DNA from: a virus
Direction: 5' to 3' (one strand)
IMG/VR virus record: IMGVR_UViG_3300001533_000688
Coordinates: 1-24,098 of that record
DNA length: 24,098 bases
Shown: piece after piece, positions 10,201 through 17,239 of the stretch
How the letters are laid out: every line of letters begins with the position of its first letter
Numbering within the stretch: position 1 is the first letter of the stretch
Notes under the pieces: model-generated
Seen by the model: only the letters and a program-made list of their open reading frames with translations
Told to the model about the DNA's origin: nothing
Database searches by the model: none
Position numbers and translations under genes: made by a program

Positions 10201-11258
10201 ACCAGACTGGCCGCACCCAGCGCACCCGTAACGGTTCCGAAAATAAAAGCACTGCCAGCTCCCTGAGCCCCAGCAATAGCAGTATCAAGAAACCTGTAAC
10301 CATCTTCCTCGGGTATTCCGATCTGTTTCAGCACGTCGTTTAATGCCGACGCAGTTCCAAGAGCTGCGCCAGACTTCAGCCCCTGAGCAAGAGCAGACTT
10401 GCCCACAAACATCACTTCACCAAGCCTACCGGCTTGATGAGCTGCGACTACGGCTGACTTAGCCTGCTCAGGAGTCATGCCAGAATTCATAAGATAGCCA
10501 AAGGCTGCGGTTGTTATTAGCGCCTGCCCACCACCTACAGCCAGCGCTGTCTCTGGCTTAAACTTGCCGGTTTTTTCTTCGATGTGATCTGAAACCCTTG
10601 GAATAGATCCAGAGGCGATATAGCCACCCTTGGCAGCCAGTGCGCCAGCTTTTCCGGCAGCAGCCTTGCCAGCTGCGCCAACGGCACCAAAAGCCCCAAG
10701 CGCCACGGCGAGCTCTGTAGCAAACTCAACCCCGCGACCAGCAACCCCGGCAACATCAATGTCTGAGCCAGTGAAAACCGACTCAGGAGCCATAGCCTCT
10801 ATATCTCGTCCAGTCTGGCCTAGTCTTTCGCCATATTCAACATGTTCTTGCATTCTTTCGGTAGTCGTAGGTGATCCGAATCGAGCCGATAAATCACGCC
10901 CCACGGTTCCGGCTGTTCTCATCCCGAAGCCAGCAATTCTTGGCAGTAGTCCGCCAATTTGAGCTGCACCGCGACCTATAGCGCCAGCCGCATGAGCAGC
11001 ACCAACAAACGGTCTCTGCCAGAGAGGTATATCATCTTTCATCTGATCCAGTGCACCACCAGTACCAAAATCTCTGAGCGTTGCCGCGTCCGCTTCTGTT
11101 TGCGCCTGAATGTTTTCGCGCTGCTGCGCCCATGTTTGCAAGTATTTGAGATTATCAACCAATTCTTGCTTAATCTCGTCGGGAGCGGTCTTAAAGTTAT
11201 CTGATTTTAAATACTCATCAGCTTTTTTGAATAGCTCGTTAAATTGTTCTGGCTTCAT
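1266..11258 (-). CDS. Giant phage polyvalent protein: DNA methyltransferase, ParB-like and zincin domains
   Basis: This is a 3,330-residue multidomain protein, probably carried in the capsid and ejected with the DNA. The N-terminus (about 85-360) has several Gly/Ala-rich hydrophobic stretches, as in membrane-active ejection proteins, followed by helical and K/P/A-rich linkers to about 620. A methyltransferase domain covers about 1030-1190: the cofactor motif VLEPSAGKGD is near 1050-1060 and the catalytic NPPF is at 1114-1117, typical of N6-adenine enzymes. A DdrB/ParB-like domain with SGNGRTMAIRKG follows near 1420-1430. An LPD1-type region (RGVQFGNWV, then HEWWHALDN near 2193-2201) is a zincin-like metallopeptidase with intact HExxH. 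The remainder is helical, with hydrophobic patches near 3010, 3190 and 3290. The ATG follows the upstream gene by four bases, with a weak AAGGA 12 bases away. Domain roles follow the known phage polyvalent-protein families; ejection and protection of incoming DNA or attack on host proteins are inferred. Confidence 0.85.
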   Translation of the reverse strand: MKPEQFNELFKKADEYLKSDNFKTAPDEIKQELVDNLKYLQTWAQQRENIQAQTEADAATLRDFGTGGALDQMKDDIPLWQRPFVGAAHAAGAIGRGAAQIGGLLPRIAGFGMRTAGTVGRDLSARFGSPTTTERMQEHVEYGERLGQTGRDIEAMAPESVFTGSDIDVAGVAGRGVEFATELAVALGAFGAVGAAGKAAAGKAGALAAKGGYIASGSIPRVSDHIEEKTGKFKPETALAVGGGQALITTAAFGYLMNSGMTPEQAKSAVVAAHQAGRLGEVMFVGKSALAQGLKSGAALGTASALNDVLKQIGIPEEDGYRFLDTAIAGAQGAGSAFIFGTVTGALGAASLVKQAESFLEQMKQEAALRGMALDKESISAITSALRNVKESEGLAGVMSALKKAESSSKQDYVKMNIRMFAQDVAERGNEFEKFAQTAAAQQTAIDIRKVRETVSPQKALTGETMKQLPIRYMPPDRTIPPQPSIELPASQEFQDRTLAEAIAIPGERQRLGGLVERLQTGFSGVEQARAEQREIDYNRAASIMQYAIDPSLDLDSESGRAALEEFEKYPEDIKNAVKEELKAELAKVKGRRRAAKKAATKRPAIKPVAEPAPAEEKQPMIVSDTDRAAELEKKITPWQGLLGSLENKTAAEMTRTERGLITSEVEKLQLRKERLADKDTPGAMREAGKIEQKLDILIPKMEEIKGVPAVTDKPVYKVESFQGGFRVLDPEGKQYSWHTSKQTAEDKAVALNTGEVAPAKATPIKPGITVTPETADLMRNASNLKSSAESLLKKAQEDLGKDRQTNTPRRARTAAVAEAGAAEREAFAKTMLNIAEGMEKGEVNYLKNVRSRPDLQVFINQIRQAKIKYADKNDLSYGQTIGMDATEKVIKEGAVFQRPYPHGNWFNWAAGDLENLPDMKLAAKYLEKIGDRSRDRNISLNDDQIEKILQIKARLGKKKIKVPHQLERILDTITEYKKLVDAGIKSDSDLAEALIEYKGFAEGRKAADPLKAAERELVGRKFEGFDFFPTPPALAERIATELDIKPGMTVLEPSAGKGDLADAVKAIQSGAVVQTVEPLEDLQNILKLKGHDVVGADFESFETEERFDRIIMNPPFSKNRDIKHVRKAYDLLKPGGRLSAIMGNHFAFANDKDSVEFREWLDSVGGTSKSLGQAFMGKDVFRQTGVTSQLVNIEKSAETELGGFMDGIPFKTPEEAKSAYDKFVGSAETKPTPEKKPDPKANYFAIVQNGKVVSSGVYRDSDQAYLKVLANDFNGKLYIGQMGKPGEIPKDAVLTYEGKKQETFTEKKPEAEKAKVVDPKDITDKIQYGLEAEAYAPSGKKLKVKYLAVPENELITSDDPRFPDQYQPRKRKKLASVEQIESIAQNPIVDKLVTDFVNADVGTPVVAPVMIDGMIRFVVISGNGRTMAIRKGYKDKTMGEYQRAITTTDKRFNLPSVPSGRPVLVRVIQDKLDDKQLRRLASDLNRQDKLGMTAGEDAGSDAFAVVNNARLLQDDDLFSAANNRFISAFFTEVTSKNDEGRFFDSENNLSKEGAARLERAVFSAAYGDERLAEIFAEKENPNIKAILATYINVGAKIALINSMAKTNDLYDLDIGSAMAEAAELISGLRKSGTTIEGYFQQGQLWDDGVSALAKDILRQLDKYKRSGAKMTELFSTYNDSVFKLGSPKEKLLPGNKVPTIPTRAELFQAVVERMEDKYEKKTGDLFASPPPSSREVKAAPVAEGIPETKKTNYRIPKVGENHLADIAFGKEWKAKKAAEASVPAQATVKPTEKIEDFGEALHGAKKHLAAQYKVDIEKAQKLDPASVPLSKSWPAPNYQKMIEEGTDPVAVGVVRALRELLPSRPQKGYKLISYVRELEQARMLSLKLLESPEAQQALKDKISAAMSLSADKALTPSPSEESKRLSDAEALAMLYNEVGHDASLKNLRLRSAMFSMVDGVKLDSPKILWSIEPRGSGGFEMSYEDRRVMFGKTVKDVVDKFKAAYEKTKAAPSKAKKTEFHIFKKLIGENKGRFFIGKKIRSETVELKFFGTSTEAREYRANNYETLLAQYNGIRNIPFERREVNRPRIGKDRRGGKDITPETFAETFKLRGVQFGNWVEGTKRQEDLNEAFDALLDLAEIIGVPPAALSLNGELGLAFGARGIGGKRAAIAHYERDHVVINLTKTKGAGSLAHEWWHALDNYFGKKAGAEFITETGTIRGQIRQEMADAFNAVKQTIIRDTKMLKRSKSLDKLRSKDYWSETTEMTARAFESYLVDYMKNAGAENDYLVNIADHQVWEAARSLGLEDGDYPYLLPDELPAAKKAYGDLFKAVEQRATDKGVELYSVEYLAAKYGAKAAKAGYDWFKKGATKFADWARNMVKQFGKSVHKTLRSMFSDIQRVLADRRGAVGDIKKSIRKITKQTRLADEIKSVRPSEALKERFKASERDTRLAAKKAEKEFMPKLKEAESLFFKSENALAKTQCMEKGRKITSDLIKAVLPVEIRGALMDQTRNAKTMKRLGEISDKAIQYADKHYRRKEIDRFKTLLKKTERVHEVVGKDRQSLLKNLQIEEGRQALKTTRLFLRSFEESNPDMGVPWWLVQDLDDAIRLKKPESLSADEMKTINDGLQFLVDAQRIIKSAIVGGRYRDVKEIAESVENHLAGKKFDPGFMARTFRPKAELEETSQFGFLGLVSPASYMNEDGLTFAEMLGPDGKKVLYDETVKGDTVQNLMMQRGDQEFQDVIERAQLSPDSREFNDWRKEVVLRLKDRAGKTISLTRGEKLYLAGLAQFERARRSLSVSGVVLSRYRDMDVIDVTDNFLDELVSELTPQERVVLKGLTDHINKNILPAINDVHQRIKAFPLVPEWKMGDKYLPVSKDRAYKGKETRDNIMDDQEERLVTPSGFSFVKQTVDNTHPFRVTDITDVFKDHVTKTAVYVGHAETVRNIEMLRNMPGMEPKIIKSLGKERWNRLKLLVEGLSQAGNKPPTELSKWYMRGLRRIMPALLTPRSMLVQYTSLAYTSSHIPFKYIAAESGKFRNHRPIAVQELMNKDPDMWRRLSRYAGNILYSGNLESDKTSLFIKPFAHFDGVTMVIIHEAAKAYAKDTGKTEEWARELASRTIRETQNTGTVPDATLTQLTAAGGRDIVAYLGGVYSSQWQKLNNHLKRLYRDTKTGKSEKAKNIAFALIATALTSALADQLVSRSRGKKSSFAESIFRAANDTIFVNPAMRLTRTTPKDILEHWGAGMMVVDQIQDVEKRAKHLLSTVFGGKGAMAAMSSFIRAAATLGVFAGFPRTFVTWPLDVLENLAKPTEDERQKQKTKKLKPVW

Positions 11259-11262
11259 TGTT

Positions 11263-12255
11263 TTATCGTATCCTTGCGCCGATGTCGCCTCTGAGACTTC
11301 TCAGAAGCTCGACCATTTCTTTCGCTTCCGGGCTGGGCTTCCATTCTGAAGTGGTCGTATCTTCGCCTTCAACACCGCGCTTAATTGCTGGTTCTACTGA
11401 ACCGCTTCGCTCCCTTGCCGGGGCTCGACCAAGAGAAAACGGCCGCTCAGCACCGCCAGTTGCAGCCCGTATTCTTCCGCGAAGATCGCCAAGCTCTGCT
11501 TCTTTCATTTCCTTTTCAGCTCGTAGTTCTCTGACAGTTTCGGCCTGGGCCTGAACAGCTGCAGCCAATTCGGCAGCAGTCAACTCATCTTCAGCGATAG
11601 ATATTTTCTGATTGTTCTGTCTGAGCTTACTTTCTTCGGCGCGAATCTGCTTGTCTATGCCGGTGACTTCACGGTCAATGTTTTTGATCTGGTTTTCAAA
11701 ATCTGCAACCTTTTTTTGATGATAAATGTTTGTTTTGGATGTTTCGGTACTGCCTTCCGTAGATTTCTTTGCCAAAGATTTAAACACATTTATAAAATCA
11801 ACGTCGCTTTGAGTTCTCACGATCTTGCCAACTGCGTTCATGTCTCCGGCAATTAAAGCTTCTCTTAAGCCAGGAGTCGTTTTAATTGGAATTTGTTTTG
11901 CTTTTTCCAAAACAGCCTGACGCACTCTGGCAATCATTTCCATTTCTTCTTGCTTTCTTAAAAGCTCTTCAGGGTGAGCGTTTGCTTTGTATTCCTGATC
12001 TTGTTCAAACCTGGCTCGTTCTCTTCTTAAAATACCGGGAAGAGCCTGATCTTCGTATCTTTGAGAGCGAGCGAATTTTGCATCGCCCATTTTATTTTCG
12101 TATTCAATTTCATTTGGCAGCTGCTCAAACATCATCTGCTGCTGCTGCATCTGCTGGCGCATAGCCTCTTCTTGCTGCCGCTTCGCCCTGCGTTCAGCAA
12201 TCTTGTTTTCAAATCCCTCGGTCACTCGACCCAATAAACCTTGCATGAATGACAT
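11263..12255 (-). CDS. Putative internal virion/ejection protein, coiled-coil
   Basis: This 330-residue protein starts directly after the stop of the gene upstream (TAA then ATG) with GGGGGT seven bases ahead. The N-terminus has a short hydrophobic segment (FMQGLLGRV), then a highly charged Q/M/E/R-rich stretch including MRQQMQQQQMM. Residues about 170-260 read as a long coiled coil with regular E, K, Q and L spacing. The C-terminal part is a disordered-looking acidic and basic tail ending RSLRGDIGARIR. I recognise no catalytic motif. Its position between a small internal protein and the giant polyvalent gene, in the slot where P22-like phages encode ejection proteins (gp7, gp20, gp16), is the main reason for the call. 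It may form part of the ejected trans-envelope channel or a scaffold for the polyvalent protein. Function is inferred from context. Confidence 0.6.
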   Translation of the reverse strand: MSFMQGLLGRVTEGFENKIAERRAKRQQEEAMRQQMQQQQMMFEQLPNEIEYENKMGDAKFARSQRYEDQALPGILRRERARFEQDQEYKANAHPEELLRKQEEMEMIARVRQAVLEKAKQIPIKTTPGLREALIAGDMNAVGKIVRTQSDVDFINVFKSLAKKSTEGSTETSKTNIYHQKKVADFENQIKNIDREVTGIDKQIRAEESKLRQNNQKISIAEDELTAAELAAAVQAQAETVRELRAEKEMKEAELGDLRGRIRAATGGAERPFSLGRAPARERSGSVEPAIKRGVEGEDTTTSEWKPSPEAKEMVELLRSLRGDIGARIR

Positions 12256-13107
12256 TTAAGACCCCCAATATGTTCTAGGCTGGTATGGCGTGTTAGGTGC
12301 CCGTTTGAAACTATAGAATTGGCTCGTCTGTGGCGGAAAATATGCTGGAGTCTGATGGGCAGGTTGCGGCTGCATTCCTCCCTTAGCCGCACTGGCCATG
12401 CCTCCGGTATAGTAATCGGCTATTGTTCCTACAGCTCTTCCAAGCATGGCTCCTTTCTGATCTGCTTGCTGCTGATATTGCTGTGCAATTCCGCTCATCA
12501 TTTGAGGTATTTGCGTTTGCATTCCAACAGACTGGCCTACCGCACCGGCTCTATAGTTCAACGCTCTATCCATAAGGCTTTGTGTAAGCTGAGTTCCCAT
12601 TCCAAGCCTCTCGCCCTGCCGGTCAAATCGACCAGCTTCCATTTGAGACAGTAGTCCAGCTCTCGCCATGCCGATATCGCCCATAGTTCTGAGCGCTGCT
12701 CCGGATTGAACATTGCTAGTATTAAGACCTCTCTGGCCGAGAGATCTTGCCGCCATTGACATTGAATCCCTGATCTGTCCTTCCATTGCTCCGCGCTGCG
12801 CGTTGTATGTGAGGTCTGGAGAGTTCTTAAGCCAGTCAAGATAGTCGCTTGTCCATTGCTTAGAAAGCCCTTCAGCCCCATCGCCTGAGCGAGGGGAAGA
12901 GTTTATGCCCGTGGCGAGATCTATGTTGCCAGTCTGGCGACCGTAAAGCATTGTGTCTGCAATATCAATCTGACCTTGCGCCAAAGACTTGTTCTGGGCT
13001 TCATGCGCCCTCTGTTGCGAGATAGCGGCGTTTTGCGCGTCTCTGGCCTTTCTTGCGTCGGTTGCGCCCCTGACATCATCCCATGCTTTTTTTAAACCTT
13101 TAAACAT
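12256..13107 (-). CDS. Putative internal virion/ejection protein, Q/G/M-rich
   Basis: This 283-residue protein overlaps the upstream stop by one base (TAATG) and has a strong GGAGG nine bases ahead of its ATG. The N-terminal 60 residues are helical and charged (MFKGLKKAWDDVRGATDARK). The centre is rich in G, Q, M, S and R, with segments such as RGAMEGQIRDSMSMAARSLG and GAVGQSVGMQTQIPQMMSG. This pattern resembles the small internal core or ejection proteins of podoviruses (T7 gp14 and P22 gp7 class) and the proline/glycine-rich C-terminus is probably unstructured. No enzyme motif is seen. It is followed without a gap by the coiled-coil protein, so the two are likely made in similar amounts and may assemble together. 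The assignment rests on composition and position rather than a recognised signature. Confidence 0.55.
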   Translation of the reverse strand: MFKGLKKAWDDVRGATDARKARDAQNAAISQQRAHEAQNKSLAQGQIDIADTMLYGRQTGNIDLATGINSSPRSGDGAEGLSKQWTSDYLDWLKNSPDLTYNAQRGAMEGQIRDSMSMAARSLGQRGLNTSNVQSGAALRTMGDIGMARAGLLSQMEAGRFDRQGERLGMGTQLTQSLMDRALNYRAGAVGQSVGMQTQIPQMMSGIAQQYQQQADQKGAMLGRAVGTIADYYTGGMASAAKGGMQPQPAHQTPAYFPPQTSQFYSFKRAPNTPYQPRTYWGS

Positions 13108-13541
13108 TAGTTTTTTCCTCCGTTGTTGACTCTTGAAAATACGCGCTGGATGTCAGATCTTTGCTTTCCGAGTTGACTGGTAGGAACGTCTATATTTGCT
13201 GCCCATGCCGAACACTGCGTTGAAGACACTGACGTTCTGTATGCAGACGAATCGTAAACTTGAAGCAAAAACGTATGCAGGCCAGGAACATCAAAAACCA
13301 CTCTAGCTCTATACATAAGATATATAATTCCTGGAACGCTTATCTGAGAAATTGCCGCCGTTATGTCTTTATGTGATCCATCTGGAAAGATTTGCAGCAA
13401 CTTATAAGATGTCGCTAAAGATAAAAGAGTTTGCGTTATAATGAAAATCTGCGAAACCTCTTTTTCTCTAACGAAAGTTGGAGCCTGAATATCTAACAAG
13501 GTTGCCTCATAAGAAGCTGCAGTTGTAAAATATGCGCCCAT
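13107..13541 (-). CDS. Hypothetical small structural protein after the tail hub
   Basis: This 144-residue protein begins directly next to the stop of the tail-hub gene, with GGGAGG nine bases upstream. It has no signal peptide or membrane span. The sequence alternates hydrophobic and polar residues over much of its length (for example IYLMYRARVVFDVPGLHTFL), which suggests a beta-sandwich, and phrases such as VPGIIYLMYRARVVFDVPG recall small phage neck or tail accessory proteins that decorate a fibre or hub. It ends in a basic, glycine- and asparagine-containing tail (RVFSRVNNGGKN). The position after the gp10-like hub and before the ejection proteins fits a tail accessory or tail-needle-proximal component. 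I do not recognise the family. Confidence 0.55.
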   Translation of the reverse strand: MGAYFTTAASYEATLLDIQAPTFVREKEVSQIFIITQTLLSLATSYKLLQIFPDGSHKDITAAISQISVPGIIYLMYRARVVFDVPGLHTFLLQVYDSSAYRTSVSSTQCSAWAANIDVPTSQLGKQRSDIQRVFSRVNNGGKN

Positions 13542-15224
13542 TTATTCAAGCCTCCCGAATTCGTAGACTTTTGCATTCGTCTGGCCGATAATTCTGAAGC
13601 TAAAATAGTTTGCCCTTATACCAGGAACAGTAAAGTCTTCAGTTTTTGGAGCGCTGCCTGTTATGTTAAACGTGATTTCGTCTTCTTTTACGCCGTCGTA
13701 ATAAAGCTCAACCGTAAACTGTCCGAGGCCTCTGATGAAAGCACGTTTCATATCATCCCATTTGCCGGGCCTGCCAAATTCTTTAGAACGATAAGCAAAA
13801 GTAGTTGACGAGTCTGAAAGACAAAAGCCATTTTCCGCCACATCGTAAACCAGGTTTTTTAAGACTGGCGTTCCTGCCGTGCCAAAGTTTGCTTTAACAA
13901 CAAAAAACCGATCTTCTATTGCAGCCGATCCATAGTAAGGCCTTGGCTTTGTGGTTCCTATGACAGTGGGGCTCATTTCTCCTATTTTGCGCAAAGGAAA
14001 GATAGTTTCTATTTTCCGCGAGATTCTTGTTACCCTGCCTCCGTTTATGGCAAAAATTCCGCTCGATCTGTTCCCCCTATCGTCTGCATAAGACCCTAAA
14101 AAAATAAGCGATCCGTCTACTGCGGCGGTTGAGTAATAACCGGCAACGCCAACGGTGTTTGAGTCTGTGATTTGCTTAACAACAAAGTCTCGCTCATCAT
14201 CGCCATATATGACGTATATTTCGTCTAAACAGCAAACCACAAGCGCTTCGTCGATAGAATGCAAGCCAACAATTTCAGAATTAAATTTAAAATAGTTTAA
14301 TACCGGCAGCTCTCCAAATTTGTTTCTTTTTGTGTAATATAAAACAGACGTTCCGCCCAGACTTTCCCACGTTGACGATGCTGACACGTTTACCGATCTA
14401 GGGAAGTCTCTCTTAAACCATAGCCTGCCATTATGAATGGTAAAAATGCTCCAGCCGGACTTGTCTAGGGGTGCAACTGAATACGGATAAACAACCGGAA
14501 AGTTGCTGCCCATTGGAAGAAACCATACATTTTCACAGGGAGCGCCCAGAGAGCCGTCGGCAAACTGGTCAATAAGAGCTGGAGTTCCTCCAGAAAAAGC
14601 GCCTATTGTTGGAAATGGAACTCTATAAAATTCTGGGCTTCCTGGAGATCTTCTATATATTCTGTATTCAGCATTAGTCTTGTTTTTAAAGACTATGGTT
14701 CTATAGGTGCTAAATGGAGCGTAAATGTTGTTGGCTCCGTTTGTAAGCTGCGGGAACGAGGTAAAGCTAATTGCTTCTCCTGACGCGAAAGTTCTTGTCC
14801 AGACAAGTCCAGCAGATTCTTCTCCAGAGTCAGGATCGTATATTGTAATGGCATATTGATACTGCCCACCAAAGACAGGACTAGAAGGAGCCGAAACAAC
14901 CGATAGAACCGGATTGCCAGACGGGAATGTGTCGGTGTCTATGAGAGACGGAACCCCGACTAGATCTATTTTTCCGCCTGGGTATTCTCTGAAAAGATAT
15001 CCAGCTCCAGTTCTGGATATAACTGACTTAGCAGCAGTTACGTCTAGGGTGCCATTAAGATAAATTGTAGATCCGTCCAGATCTTTTTCAACTCTGCCGC
15101 CTGACTCGTCGATATCATATTCTTTGTATTCCAAAAATCCGCTATCAATCTTCACGTTGACAGCTTCCTGGGATTCGTTGTCGCCTATCTTAGTGGGATC
15201 ATTAAGGTTTAGATATCCAAACAT
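13542..15224 (-). CDS. P22 gp10-like tail hub / packaged-DNA stabilisation protein
   Basis: This 560-residue protein lacks a signal peptide and is beta-rich throughout. It opens with an N-terminal segment (MFGYLNLNDPTKIGDNESQE) typical of phage tail tube or hub proteins. The central part (about 290-420) has repeated blade-like units: LHSIDEALVVCCLDEIYVIY, then VAGYYSTAAVDGSLIFLGSY, then a unit ending GIFAINGGRVTRIS. This reads like a beta-propeller. The C-terminus, FSFRIIGQTNAKVYEFGRLE, resembles the end of P22 gp10. Its position directly after the adaptor (2-bp gap, GAAGG seven bases before ATG) matches the gp4-gp10 order of P22. In that family gp10 binds under the adaptor ring and plugs the packaged head. 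Homology is judged from layout and short similarities, so a different beta-propeller tail protein is possible. Confidence 0.6.
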   Translation of the reverse strand: MFGYLNLNDPTKIGDNESQEAVNVKIDSGFLEYKEYDIDESGGRVEKDLDGSTIYLNGTLDVTAAKSVISRTGAGYLFREYPGGKIDLVGVPSLIDTDTFPSGNPVLSVVSAPSSPVFGGQYQYAITIYDPDSGEESAGLVWTRTFASGEAISFTSFPQLTNGANNIYAPFSTYRTIVFKNKTNAEYRIYRRSPGSPEFYRVPFPTIGAFSGGTPALIDQFADGSLGAPCENVWFLPMGSNFPVVYPYSVAPLDKSGWSIFTIHNGRLWFKRDFPRSVNVSASSTWESLGGTSVLYYTKRNKFGELPVLNYFKFNSEIVGLHSIDEALVVCCLDEIYVIYGDDERDFVVKQITDSNTVGVAGYYSTAAVDGSLIFLGSYADDRGNRSSGIFAINGGRVTRISRKIETIFPLRKIGEMSPTVIGTTKPRPYYGSAAIEDRFFVVKANFGTAGTPVLKNLVYDVAENGFCLSDSSTTFAYRSKEFGRPGKWDDMKRAFIRGLGQFTVELYYDGVKEDEITFNITGSAPKTEDFTVPGIRANYFSFRIIGQTNAKVYEFGRLE

Positions 15225-15226
15225 CT

Positions 15227-17239
15227 TTATACCTTCCAGGGGTCGCGGGGCAGGAATTCCACCGGCGGATCGTAAGCGTTTTTAAACTCTCTTATTTTGT
15301 CTGAATATTTTGCAGCATAAACCTGGCTGAGTGGGAACAGGTCTTTTTGTGCTGGCATACTGTAGAACTCTGACAAAGATAAAATCCAAATCGCGTCAAT
15401 GAAGTGCGCCATGTGAGCCGGCAGGTCTGGTTGATCTGAATTTTTTGCCATTGGCGCTGGAGAGTAAACGCCTTTTGCGCTGCATTCGTAGGCGCTGTTT
15501 CTGAATACGGTGATTTCTATTGTCTTGTCTCTTGTGACTGGAGTCGACAGGGTGACTGTTACGCCATTTGTCTCGGTAAAGGTAGATGGTGCCTGCGAAA
15601 GCCCGTCAAGTCTTACTGCTATTGCATTAGTGCCGACTTCGTATGACACAGGAAGAGTTACGGAATCATTACCGGCCAGTATGGTGAAAGTTCTTTTGAA
15701 TGCGTTGAATGACGAAAAGGGAGCGGCAGGATAATAAACAATCTCGCACTCTTGATCTCTCGCCAGTGGTCCGGCAATCTCTATTGCATTTGGGTTTGTG
15801 ATCGACCACTTGTCCTGATTCTGATAGAAGCCGTTCAGAAAAACATCAACAAATGCCTGATCTTCTGGGATTGCAAGAGGAAGCGCGATTGTTGTTGTTC
15901 CGGCCGGAAGCGCTACTATCTGCGATGCTCTATCGGCAGCAGAAACCCACACAATCTCAACAACTTGATCTCTGGTTTTTGGCCCGATAAGCTCAATGGA
16001 TCTACCGCCGATAATTTCCCACTGGTCTTTATTCTGCCAGACTCCGTTTAAATAGAGTTCAACATTGTTTTTGTTTGTTGAAATTGGAACGTCAATAAAG
16101 ATTTCAGTCTCATTGGCCAGAAGCGTTGAGGTTCTGGAGAAGCGGCAAGGCGCACGTTTAACTGAATCCGGGATTGGGTAGAGCTTGATCTTTGCATCTT
16201 CGATGAACCAGTGAGTCGGAAGCTCTGCGGTAACCTCTCGCCAGGCCAGAGAGCTTGACGGAATTTCGCCTATCTTCATCTGGTCTGTATAGCCTGAGAA
16301 GTAGTCATCGAGATAGCCAGCGGTTGTCCTGACCAGTTTTTTGTTTTTCCAGAAAACATCGTCTACCCTGATGGCATTGGACGGTATATTGAATGCCGCA
16401 GTGTAAACATTAAAAGCGCCCATCTGGACGGATGTTTCTTTGCATTTGGTGTCGGCGGCAAACTTTCTGCAGGATCGGTTCAGGCTATTAACTATTTCCG
16501 ATTCTCTCCAGGGAATAGTTCCGTCTTGAAGTCTGATATTTTCAACCACCTTATTTTTGAGAGAAAGAAGGCTGTCTCCAGAAACCAGATCTGCCTCTGT
16601 CGGCATCGGCGCGGATGAGTCGGAAGAAAAGGCTGCGCCGTATTCTTCGAGCCTGGTCTTGTAGAGAGCCACGTATTGCTCTGCCAGGCTTGGGTCTCGT
16701 TGCTGGCCTTCTCTGCTATAACATTCGACCAGCGCCCAAAGCCATAGGGCATCGTGAAAATGCTGCAGGTGAGAAGGCAGGTCAGGCACATCGGAATCGC
16801 CAGTCATGTCTGCGGGCGTGATTACGCATCTGATTTTAGCGTTTCCCACAGAAAAGCTTAACGGAATAGGGTAAATCCGAATAAGGCCGCCGTCAGTGAC
16901 CCAATGCGTTGGCGTTCCCGTTTCTGTTCTCCAATCCGTATCTCTGGGCTGATAACCAGACAACACAGAATCAAGCTCTTGAACAGAAGTTTGGCCTAGT
17001 CGCTTGCCAAGCCACATCACGCAATCTATACTTGCAATATTGTCCGGGAATGTAAAAAGGCCATCTGGAGCGCTTGACGCGGCAAGATTAAGCGTGGTCT
17101 CTTTGCATCTTGTGTCAGCAGAAAACCTTCTACAGCCTCGATTAATGTTGTCTGTAATCTCAGCCACAGGCCAATACTTCGGCGTAGACCGCTCTTTAAG
17201 CTTCTCGATTACCTTGCTCTTGAGCTCAAGCAGATTCAT
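15227..17239 (-). CDS. Head-tail adaptor, tandem duplicated, with three inserted beta-repeats
   Basis: This 670-residue protein has two copies of an adaptor-like fold (P22 gp4/phage adaptor type). Copy 1 is residues 1-205: LLELKSKVIEKL, NRGCRRFSADTRCKET, GTPTHWVTDGGLIRIYPIP, PDLPSHLQHFHDALWLWALV. Copy 2 is residues 224-360 plus 590-655, with matching LLSLKNKVVENI, NRSCRKFAADTKCKET, ELPTHWFIEDAKIKLYPIP and PDLPAHMAHFIDAIWILSLS. Between YPIP and PDLP of copy 2 sit about 220 extra residues holding three repeats (about 375-433, 447-504, 521-580) with VELYLNGVWQNKDQW, VDVFLNGFYQNQDKW and AVRLDGLSQAPSTF at equivalent places and a common TRDQ/ARDQ/TRDK. The adaptor ring joins the portal to the tail; the repeats probably project outward. 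The ATG has AAGGAG seven bases ahead and overlaps the stop of a 14-codon ORF. Role from family; the insertion is directly visible. Confidence 0.75.
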   Translation of the reverse strand: MNLLELKSKVIEKLKERSTPKYWPVAEITDNINRGCRRFSADTRCKETTLNLAASSAPDGLFTFPDNIASIDCVMWLGKRLGQTSVQELDSVLSGYQPRDTDWRTETGTPTHWVTDGGLIRIYPIPLSFSVGNAKIRCVITPADMTGDSDVPDLPSHLQHFHDALWLWALVECYSREGQQRDPSLAEQYVALYKTRLEEYGAAFSSDSSAPMPTEADLVSGDSLLSLKNKVVENIRLQDGTIPWRESEIVNSLNRSCRKFAADTKCKETSVQMGAFNVYTAAFNIPSNAIRVDDVFWKNKKLVRTTAGYLDDYFSGYTDQMKIGEIPSSSLAWREVTAELPTHWFIEDAKIKLYPIPDSVKRAPCRFSRTSTLLANETEIFIDVPISTNKNNVELYLNGVWQNKDQWEIIGGRSIELIGPKTRDQVVEIVWVSAADRASQIVALPAGTTTIALPLAIPEDQAFVDVFLNGFYQNQDKWSITNPNAIEIAGPLARDQECEIVYYPAAPFSSFNAFKRTFTILAGNDSVTLPVSYEVGTNAIAVRLDGLSQAPSTFTETNGVTVTLSTPVTRDKTIEITVFRNSAYECSAKGVYSPAPMAKNSDQPDLPAHMAHFIDAIWILSLSEFYSMPAQKDLFPLSQVYAAKYSDKIREFKNAYDPPVEFLPRDPWKV

